Positions 33,486 through 43,457 are shown, counted from the first letter of the stretch. The stretch is 64,000 bases of DNA from Hymenobacter psychrotolerans DSM 18569 (GCF_900142395.1 NZ_FRAS01000002.1:248001-312000), one strand, 5' to 3'. Program-made: numbers and translations. Notes: a model not told the origin generated them from the letters alone.

Positions 33486-34514
33486 TTATTTCGCCGCCTG
33501 CAGGCGCTGGCGCAGCACCTCGAACAGCATAATGCCGCTGGCCACCGACACGTTGAGCGAGCCAATCTGGCCGGTCATCGGGATGCGGAGGCGGTGGTCG
33601 GCGAGTTGCAGGTATTCGGGCGAGATGCCGTCTTCCTCGCTGCCCATCAGCACAGCCACGGGGCCAGTCATATCTGCCGAAGTGCTTTCCAGGCTGGCGT
33701 CTGATTTTTCGGTGCACGCAACAATCTGCACGCCCGACTCCCGCAGAAAGTTCAGGCTGTCGCGCAGGTTGTTTTCGCGGCATACCGGAATCAGGTTCAG
33801 GGCCCCGGCCGAGGTTTTCACAGCGTCGCCGTTGATCTGGGCGGCACCGCGGGCCGGCACCACAATAGCGTGCACGCCCATGCATTCGGCGTTGCGGGCA
33901 ATGGCGCCGAAGTTGCGCACGTCTGTCACACGGTCCAGAATCAGCAGAAACGGCACCTTGCCTTCTTCGTAAAGCCCGGACAGAATGCTGTCGAGCGGCA
34001 TGTAGTCAATCGGCGAGACAAAGGCCACAGCGCCCTGGTGATTTTTGCGCGTCAGGCCGTCCAGCTTTTCGGCCGGCACCATCGAAACGGGCGTGCCCCG
34101 CTCGCGGGCCAGGTCGTTGATTTCCTGGGTCAGGCTGTTTTTGGTGCCGCGCAGCAGGAAAATCTTTTCCAGCGTACGGCCCGCGTGCAGCGCCTCCAGA
34201 ATGGGGCGCAACCCAAACAGCATATCGATGTTGTGGTCGGCAGCCGGGCGGTGCGAGTAAAACGGCTTGTCGCCGCCGGCTGAGCGGCCGGAGTTACCCC
34301 GGGGCCCATCGAAGCTACGGCCACCGCGGCCGTCAGCGCGCTTGTCGGGGCGGCTTTCGTCGCGGCCTTCCGGGCGGCTCTCAGGCCGGCGGTAGCCACC
34401 GGGCACGTCGTCGCCGAAGTCGCGGCGCGGGGTGCGGGGCACCGGGCGGTTTTCCGAGTCAAAAAAAGTGCGGCGCGGCTTCAGCGGCCCGGGGCGGTCA
34501 TTGCTTTTCTCCAT
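33486..34514 (-). CDS. rlmB: TrmH/RlmB-family 23S rRNA 2'-O-methyltransferase
   Basis: This 342-aa SPOUT-class enzyme methylates a ribose in RNA, by family most likely G2251 of 23S rRNA. The substrate-binding domain begins near residue 98 (MLFGLRPILEALHAGRTLEK). The knot motifs are DRVTDVRNFGAIARNAECMG, LMGSEEDGIS and IPMTGQIGSLNVSVASGIML. Ahead of these is a disordered tail of about 90 residues rich in Arg, Gly, Asp and Pro, longer than in typical RlmB. The ATG at 34514 overlaps the end of the GWxTD gene by 34 bases, suggesting coupling. Confidence 0.9.
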   Translation of the reverse strand: MEKSNDRPGPLKPRRTFFDSENRPVPRTPRRDFGDDVPGGYRRPESRPEGRDESRPDKRADGRGGRSFDGPRGNSGRSAGGDKPFYSHRPAADHNIDMLFGLRPILEALHAGRTLEKIFLLRGTKNSLTQEINDLARERGTPVSMVPAEKLDGLTRKNHQGAVAFVSPIDYMPLDSILSGLYEEGKVPFLLILDRVTDVRNFGAIARNAECMGVHAIVVPARGAAQINGDAVKTSAGALNLIPVCRENNLRDSLNFLRESGVQIVACTEKSDASLESTSADMTGPVAVLMGSEEDGISPEYLQLADHRLRIPMTGQIGSLNVSVASGIMLFEVLRQRLQAAK

Positions 34515-35695
34515 TGCTCCACGGCGGCATACCAAAGACGTTCATTCTCGGGTCGGCGCACCAATTCATAGTGTTCGGGGGCAAAGGTACTCGGTTTGGG
34601 CCGGAACGTATAAGTAGCTGAGCTGCCGTTGTCGCGGGCGTGGTAGACCCACCGCTCTTCCTGGGCAGTACGATACACGGCATCGGGGACGCCCAGCACC
34701 ATGTAGAGCATTCCCCGGTCGGTCATCCAACCCGCTTTGTGTGCCGCAAACAGCTGATTGGCAGTAGCGGCGCGGCTGTAATAAAGCCGGATTGCCTGGC
34801 GGGCCAGGGTTTGCTGGCCGGCCGCTGCCTTCAGCCAGAACTCATCGACGGCCTTTTTGGGGTTGGGCGCTTCGTAGAGCTTTTTGCGTTCCGCCGAAGT
34901 GGTCAGGTAGATCAGGGGCTGAATCAGCTCGTCGGCCGTGGTGAGGTCCGGGTATTCGGCACCGGTTACCAGCAGCCCCAGCATGCTGGGCTCGCCGGCC
35001 AGCCGGAGCGTATACAGGCCAGGCTCTGGAAGGGCCAACGCTACCCCGGCCCGCGCATACAGCGAGTCGCTGACCGCCAGTGTGGCCGGTCCCGCTGACT
35101 GCCGCAGCGGATCGGCGTGCGGCGGCAAAGCGGCCACGAAGGGCGTCGTGTACTGCTTCACGTTTACGGGCTGCTCAGGACCATACCGGTCCACAAAAAA
35201 AGCCTCACCGGCCCGCACCGTGTGCCGTAGCAACGGAGCGCCGAGGCTGTCGGTCAGTACGTAGGGACGGGCCAGGCGGGCGGCTGTGAGCGGCAGCCAG
35301 GCTGCTTCGCCGGATACGGCGGCGCTGGCGGGGCCGCAGGCTATGCTCAGCACGGTGCCGGCCTGCAGGCGGGCCATTGGCAGGCAAAACTCCACGCGGG
35401 CAGCCGGCCCTTCGGAACGAAGCCGCCGCGCCAGCTGAGACACGGTATCGGCCCAGAGGGGGCGCCTGGCATCGTAGGCGGGCCAGGCCAGCACCCGCAG
35501 CGGCTGCTTTTGCCGGAGCGCCGAGCCATCCGGAAACCGCAGATACACGCGCAGACTGTCGCCTTCGCGGCGCGAATCCACCAGAATTTTTTGGTGACGG
35601 TACTGGCCGGCGAAGTCGCGCCGCTGAGCCGATGCGGCTAGCGGCAGCGTCAGCAGAAAGCCCCAGAAAAGAAGTAGTCGGACCTGATGATTCAC
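34481..35695 (-). CDS. GWxTD domain protein
   Basis: This 404-aa protein starts at a GTG (35695) that yields a signal peptide (NHQVRLLLFWGFLLTLPLAASA). The C-terminal domain has the name-giving motif in AGWMTDRGMLYMVLGVPDAVYRT, followed by ERWVYH. GWxTD proteins occur in Bacteroidota and Acidobacteriota, and their function is not established. The middle (about 150-280) is beta-rich and unassigned. It overlaps rlmB by 34 bases at its 3' end. Confidence 0.85.
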   Translation of the reverse strand: MNHQVRLLLFWGFLLTLPLAASAQRRDFAGQYRHQKILVDSRREGDSLRVYLRFPDGSALRQKQPLRVLAWPAYDARRPLWADTVSQLARRLRSEGPAARVEFCLPMARLQAGTVLSIACGPASAAVSGEAAWLPLTAARLARPYVLTDSLGAPLLRHTVRAGEAFFVDRYGPEQPVNVKQYTTPFVAALPPHADPLRQSAGPATLAVSDSLYARAGVALALPEPGLYTLRLAGEPSMLGLLVTGAEYPDLTTADELIQPLIYLTTSAERKKLYEAPNPKKAVDEFWLKAAAGQQTLARQAIRLYYSRAATANQLFAAHKAGWMTDRGMLYMVLGVPDAVYRTAQEERWVYHARDNGSSATYTFRPKPSTFAPEHYELVRRPENERLWYAAVEQWRKAMTAPGR

Positions 35696-35758
35696 CGGCG
35701 GCAGTGTAGATGTGGCTACTAAAACGGAGAAGCGGCCCGTAATGTCAGCAGAAGCCAA

Positions 35759-35788
35759 CAAAAAAGCCGGCCCAACCGGGCCGGCTTT
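35759..35788 (-). terminator. Intrinsic terminator after the DUF2723 gene
   Basis: AGCCGGCCC and GGGCCGGCT pair around AACC, followed by a run of T on the minus strand, 25 bases past the stop codon. Confidence 0.85.
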
Positions 35789-35812
35789 CCTGCTAGAGCT
35801 ACAAAATGCCCT

Positions 35813-38809
35813 TTACTGACGCGGATAATACTGGTTCAGCAGCTCGTAGGCTTTCGCGGCGCGGGCCTGGTCGCCAACCTGCTCGGCGGCGCGGTATACG
35901 CTCTGCAGCCCCAGCAGATAGGTCTGGCTTTCCATGTCGAACAAGGCCGGGTTGTGCGTCTGGTAGTAGGCCAGAGCCACCTGGGCGCGGCTGGTCATCT
36001 TGTCCATGATGTCGTGAGCCAGCGCCTGCTTGCCTACCGTTACCAGCGCCGGCACAAACTGCGGCGAGTAGTAGTCGTAGGGAATCGTGGCGTCGGGCAT
36101 GGCCTCAAACGCTTTGTTCAGCACTTCGGTAGCCTTGGCCTTGTCGCCGTCGGCGAGGTAGGCGTTGGCGAGGCGCGCGAATTTGTCGCGGTAGTTGGCC
36201 GGGAAGCGCAGGTGGTTTTCGTCGTAGAAGATGCCCGGCTTGTTGAGGTTGCGGAAGGCAAACTTCTTCATCATGTTCTCATACATGATGTTTTTCTCCA
36301 CGTAGCCTTCGTCGCCGCGGGGCTGGTAGTTCGGGTCTTTCAGCGGCAGCACGCGGTAGGCCATGCCTTCCAGCTGGAAGTAGGGCTGCAGGTTCATGAA
36401 GTCGGAGCCGGCCACGGTGCTGGAGAAGTAGATGGGACGCTCCCAGTTGTTGGTGGCCAGCATGTCCAGAATCACCAGGTTCTTCTTCTCGATGGCGCCT
36501 TTGCCCATGTCCCATTCCATGCGGTTCACGAGCTGCTTGCTGCGCTCCGCCGGTACGAGGCCCTGCTTTTTCACGGCGGCCGTATCCACGTTCAGGTAGA
36601 ATTTGCGGGTCGGGTACGACATCATCATCGGCTGGCCTTCGCCGTACGACACCTGCAGCAGCTCGCTGTTCTGCTTCACCAGCTGAATAAACTCCTTCAG
36701 GTTCACTTCCTGCACGGCCGGGTTTTCGGCGTAGGGCAGCATGTCGTTGGTGCCCTGCTTGTACCGGTCATCGGGCATGGAGATGGGCAGCGGCTGCGAC
36801 AGATACGCCTTGCGCTTCATCTGCTGGATGTACCAGTCGGTGTTCAGGTAGCTGAGTACGGCCACACGCACGTCGGTACGCACGCCTTCCACTTCCTGGG
36901 CGTACCAAAGCGGGAAGGTGTCGTTGTCGCCGTTGGTGAACAGGATGGCATTGGGCTGCAGCGAGTTCAGCAGGTTCTTGGCCGAATCCACGGAGTTGTA
37001 GCGGTCCGACCGGTCGTGGTCGTCCCAGCCCTGGCCCACCAGAATAGCGGGCGCCAGCAGGCCAAGGGCCGTAGCAGCTATGGCACGGGGCGTATCGGCT
37101 TTCAGAATGGAGCGCAGCAGCTCAGCCAGGCCCAGCACGCTCAGCCCAATCCAGATGGCAAATGCATAGGTAGCGCCCGTGAAGGTGTAGTCCCGCTCAC
37201 GAGGCTCTATGGGCGGCTGGTTGAGGTATACCACAATGGCCAGACCCGTAAACACGAACAGCAGGCCCACAATAAAGGCATTGCGCGAGTCGCGGCGGGC
37301 ATGGAAGAACAGGCCGATGAGGCCCAGAATCAGCGGAATAGCGAAAAAGTTGTTGCGGGCCGGGCTGTCGGCTACGCGCTCCGGCACGCCGCTCTTGCCC
37401 GCGTCCCAGGGCCACAACCCTCCAGACTGCTGAATGTCGCCCTGGCGGCCTACGTAGTTCCACAGGAAGTAGCGCCAGAACTGGTGGCCCATCTGGTAGC
37501 GGAACAGGAACGACAGGTTCTGGCCCATGGTGGGCTTCACGCCTTCCCGGATATCCACCCACTTCTGGTAGTTGTAGATGTGCTCGGGCTGCGGGCTGTA
37601 GATGCGCGGCAGCAGCATTTTGTCGGCATCGTCATACACCAGCGTCTGGCGCTTTTCGGCCACTACATACCGGTCGCCTTCGCGCACGTAGCGCGGGGCG
37701 CCGTCTTCGTAGCGCACGGGGCGGGCATTGAACTGCGGGCCGTACAGCAGCGGACGGTCGCCGTACTGCTCGCGCTTCAGGTAGCTCACAAAGCTCAGGA
37801 CGTCCTCGGGGTTGTTTTCGTTGATGGTGGGGTGGTAGCTGCTCCGAATCGGGATGATAAGATAGCTGGAGTAGCCAATCAGGATGAACACCAGGCTCAG
37901 CATGGCCGTGTTCACGAGGCGGTTTTTCTTCTGGAACGAGTAGCGGAAACCCAGCCACAGCAGGCCCACAAACAGCACCAGGAAGATGATGATACCCGAG
38001 TTGAACGGCAGGTGCACCGTATTCACAAAGAACACTTCAAACCCGCCCGCCAGCGTAGGCAGGCCCGGAATGATGCCCACCAGAATCAGGCCCACAATCA
38101 CCAAGCTGACCGCCAGCGTGATGATGCCGCCCAGGGTAGTGGGGTTCTGGGTGCGGCGGTAGTAGTAGATAAACGCCAGCGCCGGTACGGCCAGCAGGTT
38201 CAGCAAGTGCACCCCGATGCTGAGGCCGATAACGTAGGCAATCAGGATCAGCCATTTGTCGGAATCGGCTTCGTGGGCGCGGTTTTCCCACTTCAGCATA
38301 ATCCAGACCACGGCCGCCGTAAACAGCGACGACATGGCGTATACCTCGCCTTCCACGGCGTTGAACCAGAACGAATCGGAGAAAGCAAACGACAACGCAC
38401 CTACCACGCCGGCGCCCAGAATGAGCAGGCTCTGGCCCGAAGTGGGCTCGGGCGTGCCGGGGGCCGTGTGTCCGGCCACCTGGCGGTGCAGCACCAGCTT
38501 CTTGGCCAGCATCGTGATGGTCCAGAACAGAAACAGCACCGTGAAGGAGCTACTCAGCGCCGACAAGGCATTCACCAGCACGGCCACTTTCGTCACATCT
38601 CCGAACGAGAACAGCGAGAAGATGCGGCCCAGCAGCAGAAAGGTGGGCGCCCCGGGAGGGTGCGGCACCAGCAGCTTGTAGGAGCAGGCAATAAACTCGC
38701 CGCAGTCCCAGAACGAGGCCGTGGGTTCGAGCGTGAGTAGATAGGTGATGGTGGCAATGGCAAACACCAGCCAGCCTACTAAATTATTCAGGCTTTTGTA
38801 TGAACGCAT
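35813..38809 (-). CDS. DUF2723 polytopic membrane protein, probable glycosyltransferase
   Basis: This 998-aa inner membrane protein has about 12 hydrophobic helices in its first 580 residues and a mostly soluble C-terminal part with TPR-like helices. The first extracytoplasmic loop carries EPTASFWDCGEFIACSYKL, the conserved acidic motif of DUF2723; GT-C enzymes use such a loop acid for catalysis. TMEM260, a eukaryotic relative, is a protein O-mannosyltransferase, and Bacteroidota have general protein O-glycosylation, so a mannosyl- or other glycosyltransferase role is plausible but inferred. It is transcribed alone, with its own terminator. Confidence 0.85.
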   Translation of the reverse strand: MRSYKSLNNLVGWLVFAIATITYLLTLEPTASFWDCGEFIACSYKLLVPHPPGAPTFLLLGRIFSLFSFGDVTKVAVLVNALSALSSSFTVLFLFWTITMLAKKLVLHRQVAGHTAPGTPEPTSGQSLLILGAGVVGALSFAFSDSFWFNAVEGEVYAMSSLFTAAVVWIMLKWENRAHEADSDKWLILIAYVIGLSIGVHLLNLLAVPALAFIYYYRRTQNPTTLGGIITLAVSLVIVGLILVGIIPGLPTLAGGFEVFFVNTVHLPFNSGIIIFLVLFVGLLWLGFRYSFQKKNRLVNTAMLSLVFILIGYSSYLIIPIRSSYHPTINENNPEDVLSFVSYLKREQYGDRPLLYGPQFNARPVRYEDGAPRYVREGDRYVVAEKRQTLVYDDADKMLLPRIYSPQPEHIYNYQKWVDIREGVKPTMGQNLSFLFRYQMGHQFWRYFLWNYVGRQGDIQQSGGLWPWDAGKSGVPERVADSPARNNFFAIPLILGLIGLFFHARRDSRNAFIVGLLFVFTGLAIVVYLNQPPIEPRERDYTFTGATYAFAIWIGLSVLGLAELLRSILKADTPRAIAATALGLLAPAILVGQGWDDHDRSDRYNSVDSAKNLLNSLQPNAILFTNGDNDTFPLWYAQEVEGVRTDVRVAVLSYLNTDWYIQQMKRKAYLSQPLPISMPDDRYKQGTNDMLPYAENPAVQEVNLKEFIQLVKQNSELLQVSYGEGQPMMMSYPTRKFYLNVDTAAVKKQGLVPAERSKQLVNRMEWDMGKGAIEKKNLVILDMLATNNWERPIYFSSTVAGSDFMNLQPYFQLEGMAYRVLPLKDPNYQPRGDEGYVEKNIMYENMMKKFAFRNLNKPGIFYDENHLRFPANYRDKFARLANAYLADGDKAKATEVLNKAFEAMPDATIPYDYYSPQFVPALVTVGKQALAHDIMDKMTSRAQVALAYYQTHNPALFDMESQTYLLGLQSVYRAAEQVGDQARAAKAYELLNQYYPRQ

Positions 38810-38972
38810 GCGTGCTTGGGGTAGGGTAGGAACGGGGCAAGCCCCGCCCGCCGTTGGAGTCCGACGGGTTTAAATGATCCAGAAATCAGTGAAAGACCAA
38901 AAGTAGAGAATAAATCCGGCCGCGCCGTATCCTGTTTAACGCCCGAAACAGCGGCTGCCATACGCCGGGTAT

Positions 38973-39004
38973 AAAAAAAGCGGCCGGAGCTACCGGCCGC
39001 TTTT
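38973..39004 (-). terminator. Intrinsic terminator after the cupredoxin gene
   Basis: AAGCGGCCGG and CCGGCCGCTT pair around AGCTA, with a long T run on the minus strand, 29 bases after the stop. Confidence 0.85.
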
Positions 39005-39032
39005 CAGTGATAAAGCAGGGAAAGGATGAAGG

Positions 39033-39668
39033 CTAGTTCTGCAGTACAAGCCGCTTTGTGGCCACCACCTTGTCGTTGTGCAGCAAGCTGTAGAGGTACA
39101 TGCCGGCGGGCAGGTCAGATAAGTTGATGGGTACGCCGGCAGAAACCGCCTCAGGACGCAGGGCAATGGTGCGCACCTCGCGGCCGATAATGTTGTTCAG
39201 GCGCAGCTTGTAGTCGCCGGGAGCGGCTTTCGAGCCCAGCGTTACGGTGACCATGCCTTTGCTCGGGTTAGGGTAGAGCGTCAGCGACACGTTGGCGGCC
39301 TTTGCATCCAGGGTGGCCTGCGGGGCGTTGCTGACCGTAATAACCCCCGTCATACCAGTCCATTTCTCACCGCTGAATGACGCATTTGCCGGGCAGTGGT
39401 AGCTAAAGGTGCCCGCTTTGCTGAACGGGATAGAAGCGGTGAAAGCCGCCGGGCCGATGGCAAACGTAGACCACGCGCCGTTGTCGGACACTGTAGCATG
39501 CGTCTGGGTGCCCACATTTACCCACCGCACCTCATCGCCGGGGCGGATGGTAATGGCGGCAGGCCGGTAGAAGCCGTCCCCAACTTCCACCGTTACGGTG
39601 GCGGCCAGCGCCGACAGTTGGGCCAGCAGGATGGCCAGTACCCCAAAAATACGCGTAGAAATTTTCAT
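39033..39668 (-). CDS. Secreted cupredoxin with T9SS sorting domain
   Basis: This 211-aa protein has a signal peptide (MKISTRIFGVLAILLAQLSALA) and a plastocyanin-like copper domain (about 24-112). Ligands are visible: His in GTQTHATVS, then Cys and His in FSYHCPANASF and Met in WTGMTGVITV. The C-terminal part (about 125-211; LTLYPNPSKGMVTVTL and ending VATKRLVLQN) is a T9SS type A sorting domain, so the protein should be secreted across the outer membrane and anchored at the cell surface. It may carry electrons or bind copper. Confidence 0.92.
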   Translation of the reverse strand: MKISTRIFGVLAILLAQLSALAATVTVEVGDGFYRPAAITIRPGDEVRWVNVGTQTHATVSDNGAWSTFAIGPAAFTASIPFSKAGTFSYHCPANASFSGEKWTGMTGVITVSNAPQATLDAKAANVSLTLYPNPSKGMVTVTLGSKAAPGDYKLRLNNIIGREVRTIALRPEAVSAGVPINLSDLPAGMYLYSLLHNDKVVATKRLVLQN

Positions 39669-39952
39669 GATGTTCAGCAGAAGGCTATTGCAGGGCTGCG
39701 GGTGCTACGCGCTTGGCTACAATATAGCGAATTTTAAATTTAAAGGCGGCTTGTTGCCAGAGTGGCATTAAGCGGAGCGTATCATCAGCCAGACAAGCAC
39801 CGTGCCTAACTCAGCCGGTGAGTATGCAGGACAGATAGTGCTGTTGCCAGAAAGGTTGCTTCCCGGTGCCGCACTGCTCCCACCTTTGCTGTTTCTGCTT
39901 ACGGCCGCGCTGCATTGTTCGCTGTTGAATAGCAGCCGTCCGGCGCGCGCAC

Positions 39953-40717
39953 TCATAGTACGTAGCTGATTTCCTTCAGGTCAAAGTGGCGCAACTGGCC
40001 TTCTATGCGCACAATAAGCCGCCCGACCTCATCAACGCCCCTGATTTCGCCCTCAAGCCGGCGGCCTTCCACTTCGTAGGCATGCTGCTCTTGGTAGCGG
40101 AACAGCGCCGCCAGGTAGTTGTGGCGAATTGCGGCAAGCCGGCCCGACCGCAACTGCAGGTAGCGCCGCTCCAGGCACTCCAGCAGCCGGGAAATCAGGG
40201 TTGGCAGCGCATACGGGCGGCCCGTAACCCAGGCCAGAGAGGTAGCCGTATGGGCACCGAACTCCCGCTGGTTTACATTCAGCCCGATTCCTACCACACT
40301 ATGCTGAATCATTGCGCCGCTAAGTGTGTTTTCAATCAGGATGCCTCCCAGCTTCCGGTTGCCATAATAAATATCGTTCGGCCACTTCACCCGCAGGGCG
40401 CCATCGGGCCCCAGCAAGGCACTGGCCCAGTCGTGCACGGCTAAGGCTACGGCCTGGCTGAGCAGAAACTGGTCCTGGGCTGGCAGAAAGGTGGGGCGCC
40501 ATATTACCGACATTGTCAGGTTCTCGCCCGGATTGGCTTCCCAGCGGTTGCCACGCTGGCCCCGGCCGGCGGTCTGTTTGTCGGTAATTACCACGCAGCC
40601 GTCGGTGGCGCGGTTTTCGCCTATGAGATGTTGTGCCTCGGTGTTGGTTGAGGCGCATTCGGGCAACCAAACCACTTGGCGGCCCGTGAAGAGAGTTTGC
40701 GGGAAAAGAGCCTCCAC
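39953..40717 (-). CDS. birA: Biotin--[acetyl-CoA-carboxylase] ligase
   Basis: This enzyme attaches biotin to the carboxyl carrier protein of acetyl-CoA carboxylase. It has the BPL catalytic block (AGRGQRGNRWEANPGENL, then VKWPNDIYYGNRKLGGILIE) and GIGLNVNQ. It lacks the N-terminal DNA-binding domain of E. coli BirA, so it does not repress. No ATG exists near the start: GTG at 40717 gives MEALFPQTLF (254 aa), while TTG at 40753 would add 12 residues and leave only 6 bases to rsfS. I prefer the GTG. It is divergent from rsfS. Confidence 0.92.
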   Translation of the reverse strand: MEALFPQTLFTGRQVVWLPECASTNTEAQHLIGENRATDGCVVITDKQTAGRGQRGNRWEANPGENLTMSVIWRPTFLPAQDQFLLSQAVALAVHDWASALLGPDGALRVKWPNDIYYGNRKLGGILIENTLSGAMIQHSVVGIGLNVNQREFGAHTATSLAWVTGRPYALPTLISRLLECLERRYLQLRSGRLAAIRHNYLAALFRYQEQHAYEVEGRRLEGEIRGVDEVGRLIVRIEGQLRHFDLKEISYVL

Positions 40718-40759
40718 TTGATTTTCGTACTTTGTGACGTTCAAACCTAACAATACCCC

Positions 40760-41149
40760 ATGAAAAGTACCCTGGTTCGGCAGGATTCGGACAAGTTGGC
40801 AGATGTAGTAGTACGCGGCATGCAGGATAAGAAAGCTGTCGACATTGTAGTGCTCAATCTTAAAGACCTCAAAAATGCTGTAGCTGACTATTTTGTTATT
40901 TGCTCGGCATCCTCAGATACGCAACTCGACGCTATTGCGCGCTCCGTAGAAGAAGAAGTAGAAAAGCTGACCGGCCAGAACCCCTGGCAGACGGAAGGCC
41001 GCACCAACCGCGAGTGGGTGCTGCTCGACTACGTGGACGTGGTAGTGCATGTGTTCCTGCGCGACCGGCGCCAGTTCTACGCTCTGGAGGAGTTGTGGGG
41101 CGATGCACAGATCCGGTACGTGGAAGAAGAAACAGTTTCGGCGCGGTAA
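40760..41149 (+). CDS. rsfS: Ribosomal silencing factor RsfS
   Basis: This 129-aa protein binds L14 on the large ribosomal subunit and blocks subunit joining in starvation. The family block is visible: ADVVVRGMQDKKAVDIVVLNL, ADYFVICSASSDTQLDAIA, GRTNREWVLLDYVDVVVHVF and ALEELWGDA. Length is normal. It precedes ftsH by 92 bases, and birA-rsfS-ftsH is a linkage I recall from Bacteroidota. Confidence 0.96.
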   Translation: MKSTLVRQDSDKLADVVVRGMQDKKAVDIVVLNLKDLKNAVADYFVICSASSDTQLDAIARSVEEEVEKLTGQNPWQTEGRTNREWVLLDYVDVVVHVFLRDRRQFYALEELWGDAQIRYVEEETVSAR

Positions 41150-41241
41150 GGTAAACGCCGGTCAGCTGCGTCTGCTTCCGGGAACAAACGTGCAGGCGGC
41201 ATGTTCCGCCTTTGTTTTTTGCTTTAGCTAATCCCTAGTTC

Positions 41242-43350
41242 ATGCCTGATAACACGCCCAAAAAGAAGAAGCCCATGCTGCCTTCGCCCACCCCGAAACC
41301 GGGTATGCAGCTCTGGCTACTGGCCGGGTTGGTTTTGTTTCTGTGCGCCTGGTTGTTTTTCAACCAGAGTGGTAGCACCGTCGAAATCAACCAGCAGAAA
41401 TTTGAGCAGATGTACGCCGCCGGTGATGTGCGCGACGTCAAGCTGCTCACTGACCGAAACCTGGTAGAAGTTTCGCTTAAAAACGAAGCCGCTAAATCGG
41501 GCCGCTATACGCAGCTTCTGAGCCGCCGTGGCCCGCTCACCTTCGACACCAGCCCGCAATTCGGGTTCCGGGTCGTGGATGGCAAAACGTTTAAGGAAGA
41601 TTTTGAGAAGCTGCAGGCCAACGTTCCACTCGACAAGCGCATTGGCATCACCTTCGATACCCGCACCGGCTACGGCGACTTTATTGCCACCTGGGGCTTC
41701 TCCATTCTGTTGCTGGTCGGTTTCTGGTTCCTGATGCGCCGCATGAGTGGCGCGGGCGGAGCCGGCGGCCAGATTTTCAACATTGGTAAGAGCCGCGCCG
41801 CCCTGTTTGAGGGAGGCGACAAGGTGAAGATTACGTTCAAGGACGTAGCCGGTCTGGAAGAAGCCAAGGAAGAGGTGCAGGAAATCGTGGAGTTCCTCAA
41901 GAACCCTTCGAAGTTCACCATCCTCGGCGGTAAAATCCCGAAAGGTGCCTTGCTGGTAGGTCCTCCCGGTACCGGTAAAACGCTGCTGGCCAAAGCAGTA
42001 GCCGGCGAAGCTGACGTGCCGTTCTTTTCGCTGTCGGGCTCCGACTTCGTGGAAATGTTCGTGGGTGTGGGCGCTGCCCGCGTGCGTGACCTGTTCAAGC
42101 AGGCCAAAGCCAAGGCGCCCTGTATCATCTTCATCGACGAAATTGACGCCATTGGCCGCAGCCGCAGCCGCGGCAACGTGCCCGGCGGCAACGATGAGCG
42201 GGAAAATACGCTCAACTCGCTGCTGGTAGAAATGGACGGCTTCGGCACCGACTCCGGGGTTATTATCCTGGCAGCCACCAACCGTCCCGATACGCTCGAC
42301 TCCGCGCTGCTGCGTCCCGGCCGTTTCGACCGTCAGATCAGCATCGACAAGCCCGACATCAACGGCCGCACGGAGATTTTCCAGGTGCACCTGAAGCCCC
42401 TGACGCTGGGCCCCGATGTGGAAGCCAAGAAGCTGGCCGCCATGACGCCCGGTTTTGCCGGCGCCGAGATTGCCAATGTCTGCAACGAAGCCGCCCTCAT
42501 TGCCGCCCGCCGCGACAAGAAGATGGTGACCATGCAGGACTTCACCGACGCGGTGGACCGCGTAATTGGTGGTCTGGAGAAGAAAAACAAAATCATCAGC
42601 CCCGATGAGAAGCGGATTGTGGCCTACCACGAAGCCGGCCACGCCATTGCGGGCTGGTTCCTGGAGCACGCCGACCCATTGGTGAAAGTGAGCATCGTGC
42701 CCCGTGGGGTGGCGGCGCTGGGCTACGCGCAGTATCTGCCGCGTGAGCAGTTCCTCTACAACACCGAGCAGCTCACTGACGAGATGTGCATGACCCTAGG
42801 CGGCCGCGCGGCGGAAGAGCTGGTGTTCGGCAAGATTTCGACCGGCGCCCTCAGCGACCTGGAGCGCATCACCAAGATGGCCTACTCCATCGTGACGATG
42901 TACGGCATGAACGCCAAGCTCGGCAACGTGTCGTTCTACGACTCGAAAGGCCAGAATGAATACGGTTTCTCGAAGCCCTATTCGGAAGCCACGTCGCAGA
43001 TGATTGATGAGGAAGTGCGCAGCATCATCGAGAATGCCTACATCCGGACTAAAGAGCTGCTGACGGAGCGCCGCCACGAGCTGGAGGTAGTAGCCAAAGA
43101 GCTGCTGGAAAAAGAAGTGCTGCTGCAGGATGATCTGGAGCGCCTCGTGGGCAAGCGCCCACACGGCGTGCAAACCAACTACCAGGCCCACATGGCCGGC
43201 ACCGACCGGTCAGAAACCCTGAGCGAGCGGAAGCAGGAGCACCCGTTGCAAAACGATTTGCCTCCCCTGAATCTGCCCGGCGTAGATGACAACGGTCCGC
43301 AGTCCGGGGCTACTTCGGAGCCCAGCGGTTCGGCCGTAACGCCGGTATAG
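41242..43350 (+). CDS. ftsH: ATP-dependent zinc metalloprotease FtsH
   Basis: This 702-aa membrane protease degrades misfolded membrane proteins and regulatory substrates. There are two membrane helices (about 19-36 and 152-168) around an extracytoplasmic domain. The AAA+ module has Walker A GPPGTGKT near 240-247, [11 protein letters not shown], and the [11 protein letters not shown]. The zinc site is HEAGH at about 463-467. A cytoplasmic C-terminal tail rich in Asn, Pro and Gly completes it. All catalytic motifs are intact. A terminator follows. Confidence 0.98.
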   Translation: MPDNTPKKKKPMLPSPTPKPGMQLWLLAGLVLFLCAWLFFNQSGSTVEINQQKFEQMYAAGDVRDVKLLTDRNLVEVSLKNEAAKSGRYTQLLSRRGPLTFDTSPQFGFRVVDGKTFKEDFEKLQANVPLDKRIGITFDTRTGYGDFIATWGFSILLLVGFWFLMRRMSGAGGAGGQIFNIGKSRAALFEGGDKVKITFKDVAGLEEAKEEVQEIVEFLKNPSKFTILGGKIPKGALLVGPPGTGKTLLAKAVAGEADVPFFSLSGSDFVEMFVGVGAARVRDLFKQAKAKAPCIIFIDEIDAIGRSRSRGNVPGGNDERENTLNSLLVEMDGFGTDSGVIILAATNRPDTLDSALLRPGRFDRQISIDKPDINGRTEIFQVHLKPLTLGPDVEAKKLAAMTPGFAGAEIANVCNEAALIAARRDKKMVTMQDFTDAVDRVIGGLEKKNKIISPDEKRIVAYHEAGHAIAGWFLEHADPLVKVSIVPRGVAALGYAQYLPREQFLYNTEQLTDEMCMTLGGRAAEELVFGKISTGALSDLERITKMAYSIVTMYGMNAKLGNVSFYDSKGQNEYGFSKPYSEATSQMIDEEVRSIIENAYIRTKELLTERRHELEVVAKELLEKEVLLQDDLERLVGKRPHGVQTNYQAHMAGTDRSETLSERKQEHPLQNDLPPLNLPGVDDNGPQSGATSEPSGSAVTPV

Positions 43351-43365
43351 CACGCCCAATCCCAG

Positions 43366-43396
43366 AAAAGCCAGCCCGCCAGGGCTGGCTTTTTTG
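43366..43396 (+). terminator. Intrinsic terminator after ftsH
   Basis: AAAAGCCAGCCC and GGGCTGGCTTTT pair around a four-base loop, and a T run follows, 16 bases after the ftsH stop. Confidence 0.88.
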
Positions 43397-43445
43397 TTGG
43401 GGGATGCCCCCTTTCTGCTAGTTTTAAGCCTAGCCGCTTTCAGAG

Positions 43446-43453
43446 TACCTTTG
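43446..43453 (+). promoter_or_regulatory. -7 element (TACCTTTG) four bases before the LUD gene
   Basis: TACCTTTG fits the Bacteroidota -7 consensus but ends only 4 bases before the ATG at 43458, so transcription would start at or next to the start codon. No good -33 TTG is seen. Confidence 0.4.
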
Positions 43454-43457
43454 TGCC

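Noticed and set aside
35954..38740. 928-codon open frame on the plus strand opposite the DUF2723 gene
   Set aside because: Mirror of the real gene; His/Val/Gln-rich composition is typical of a shadow frame.
39768..39956. 62-codon minus-strand frame whose ATG overlaps the birA stop (ATGA)
   Set aside because: The overlap looks like coupling, but the translation is Ser/Ala/Gly-rich with no pattern and the DNA is otherwise unremarkable. Not enough support.
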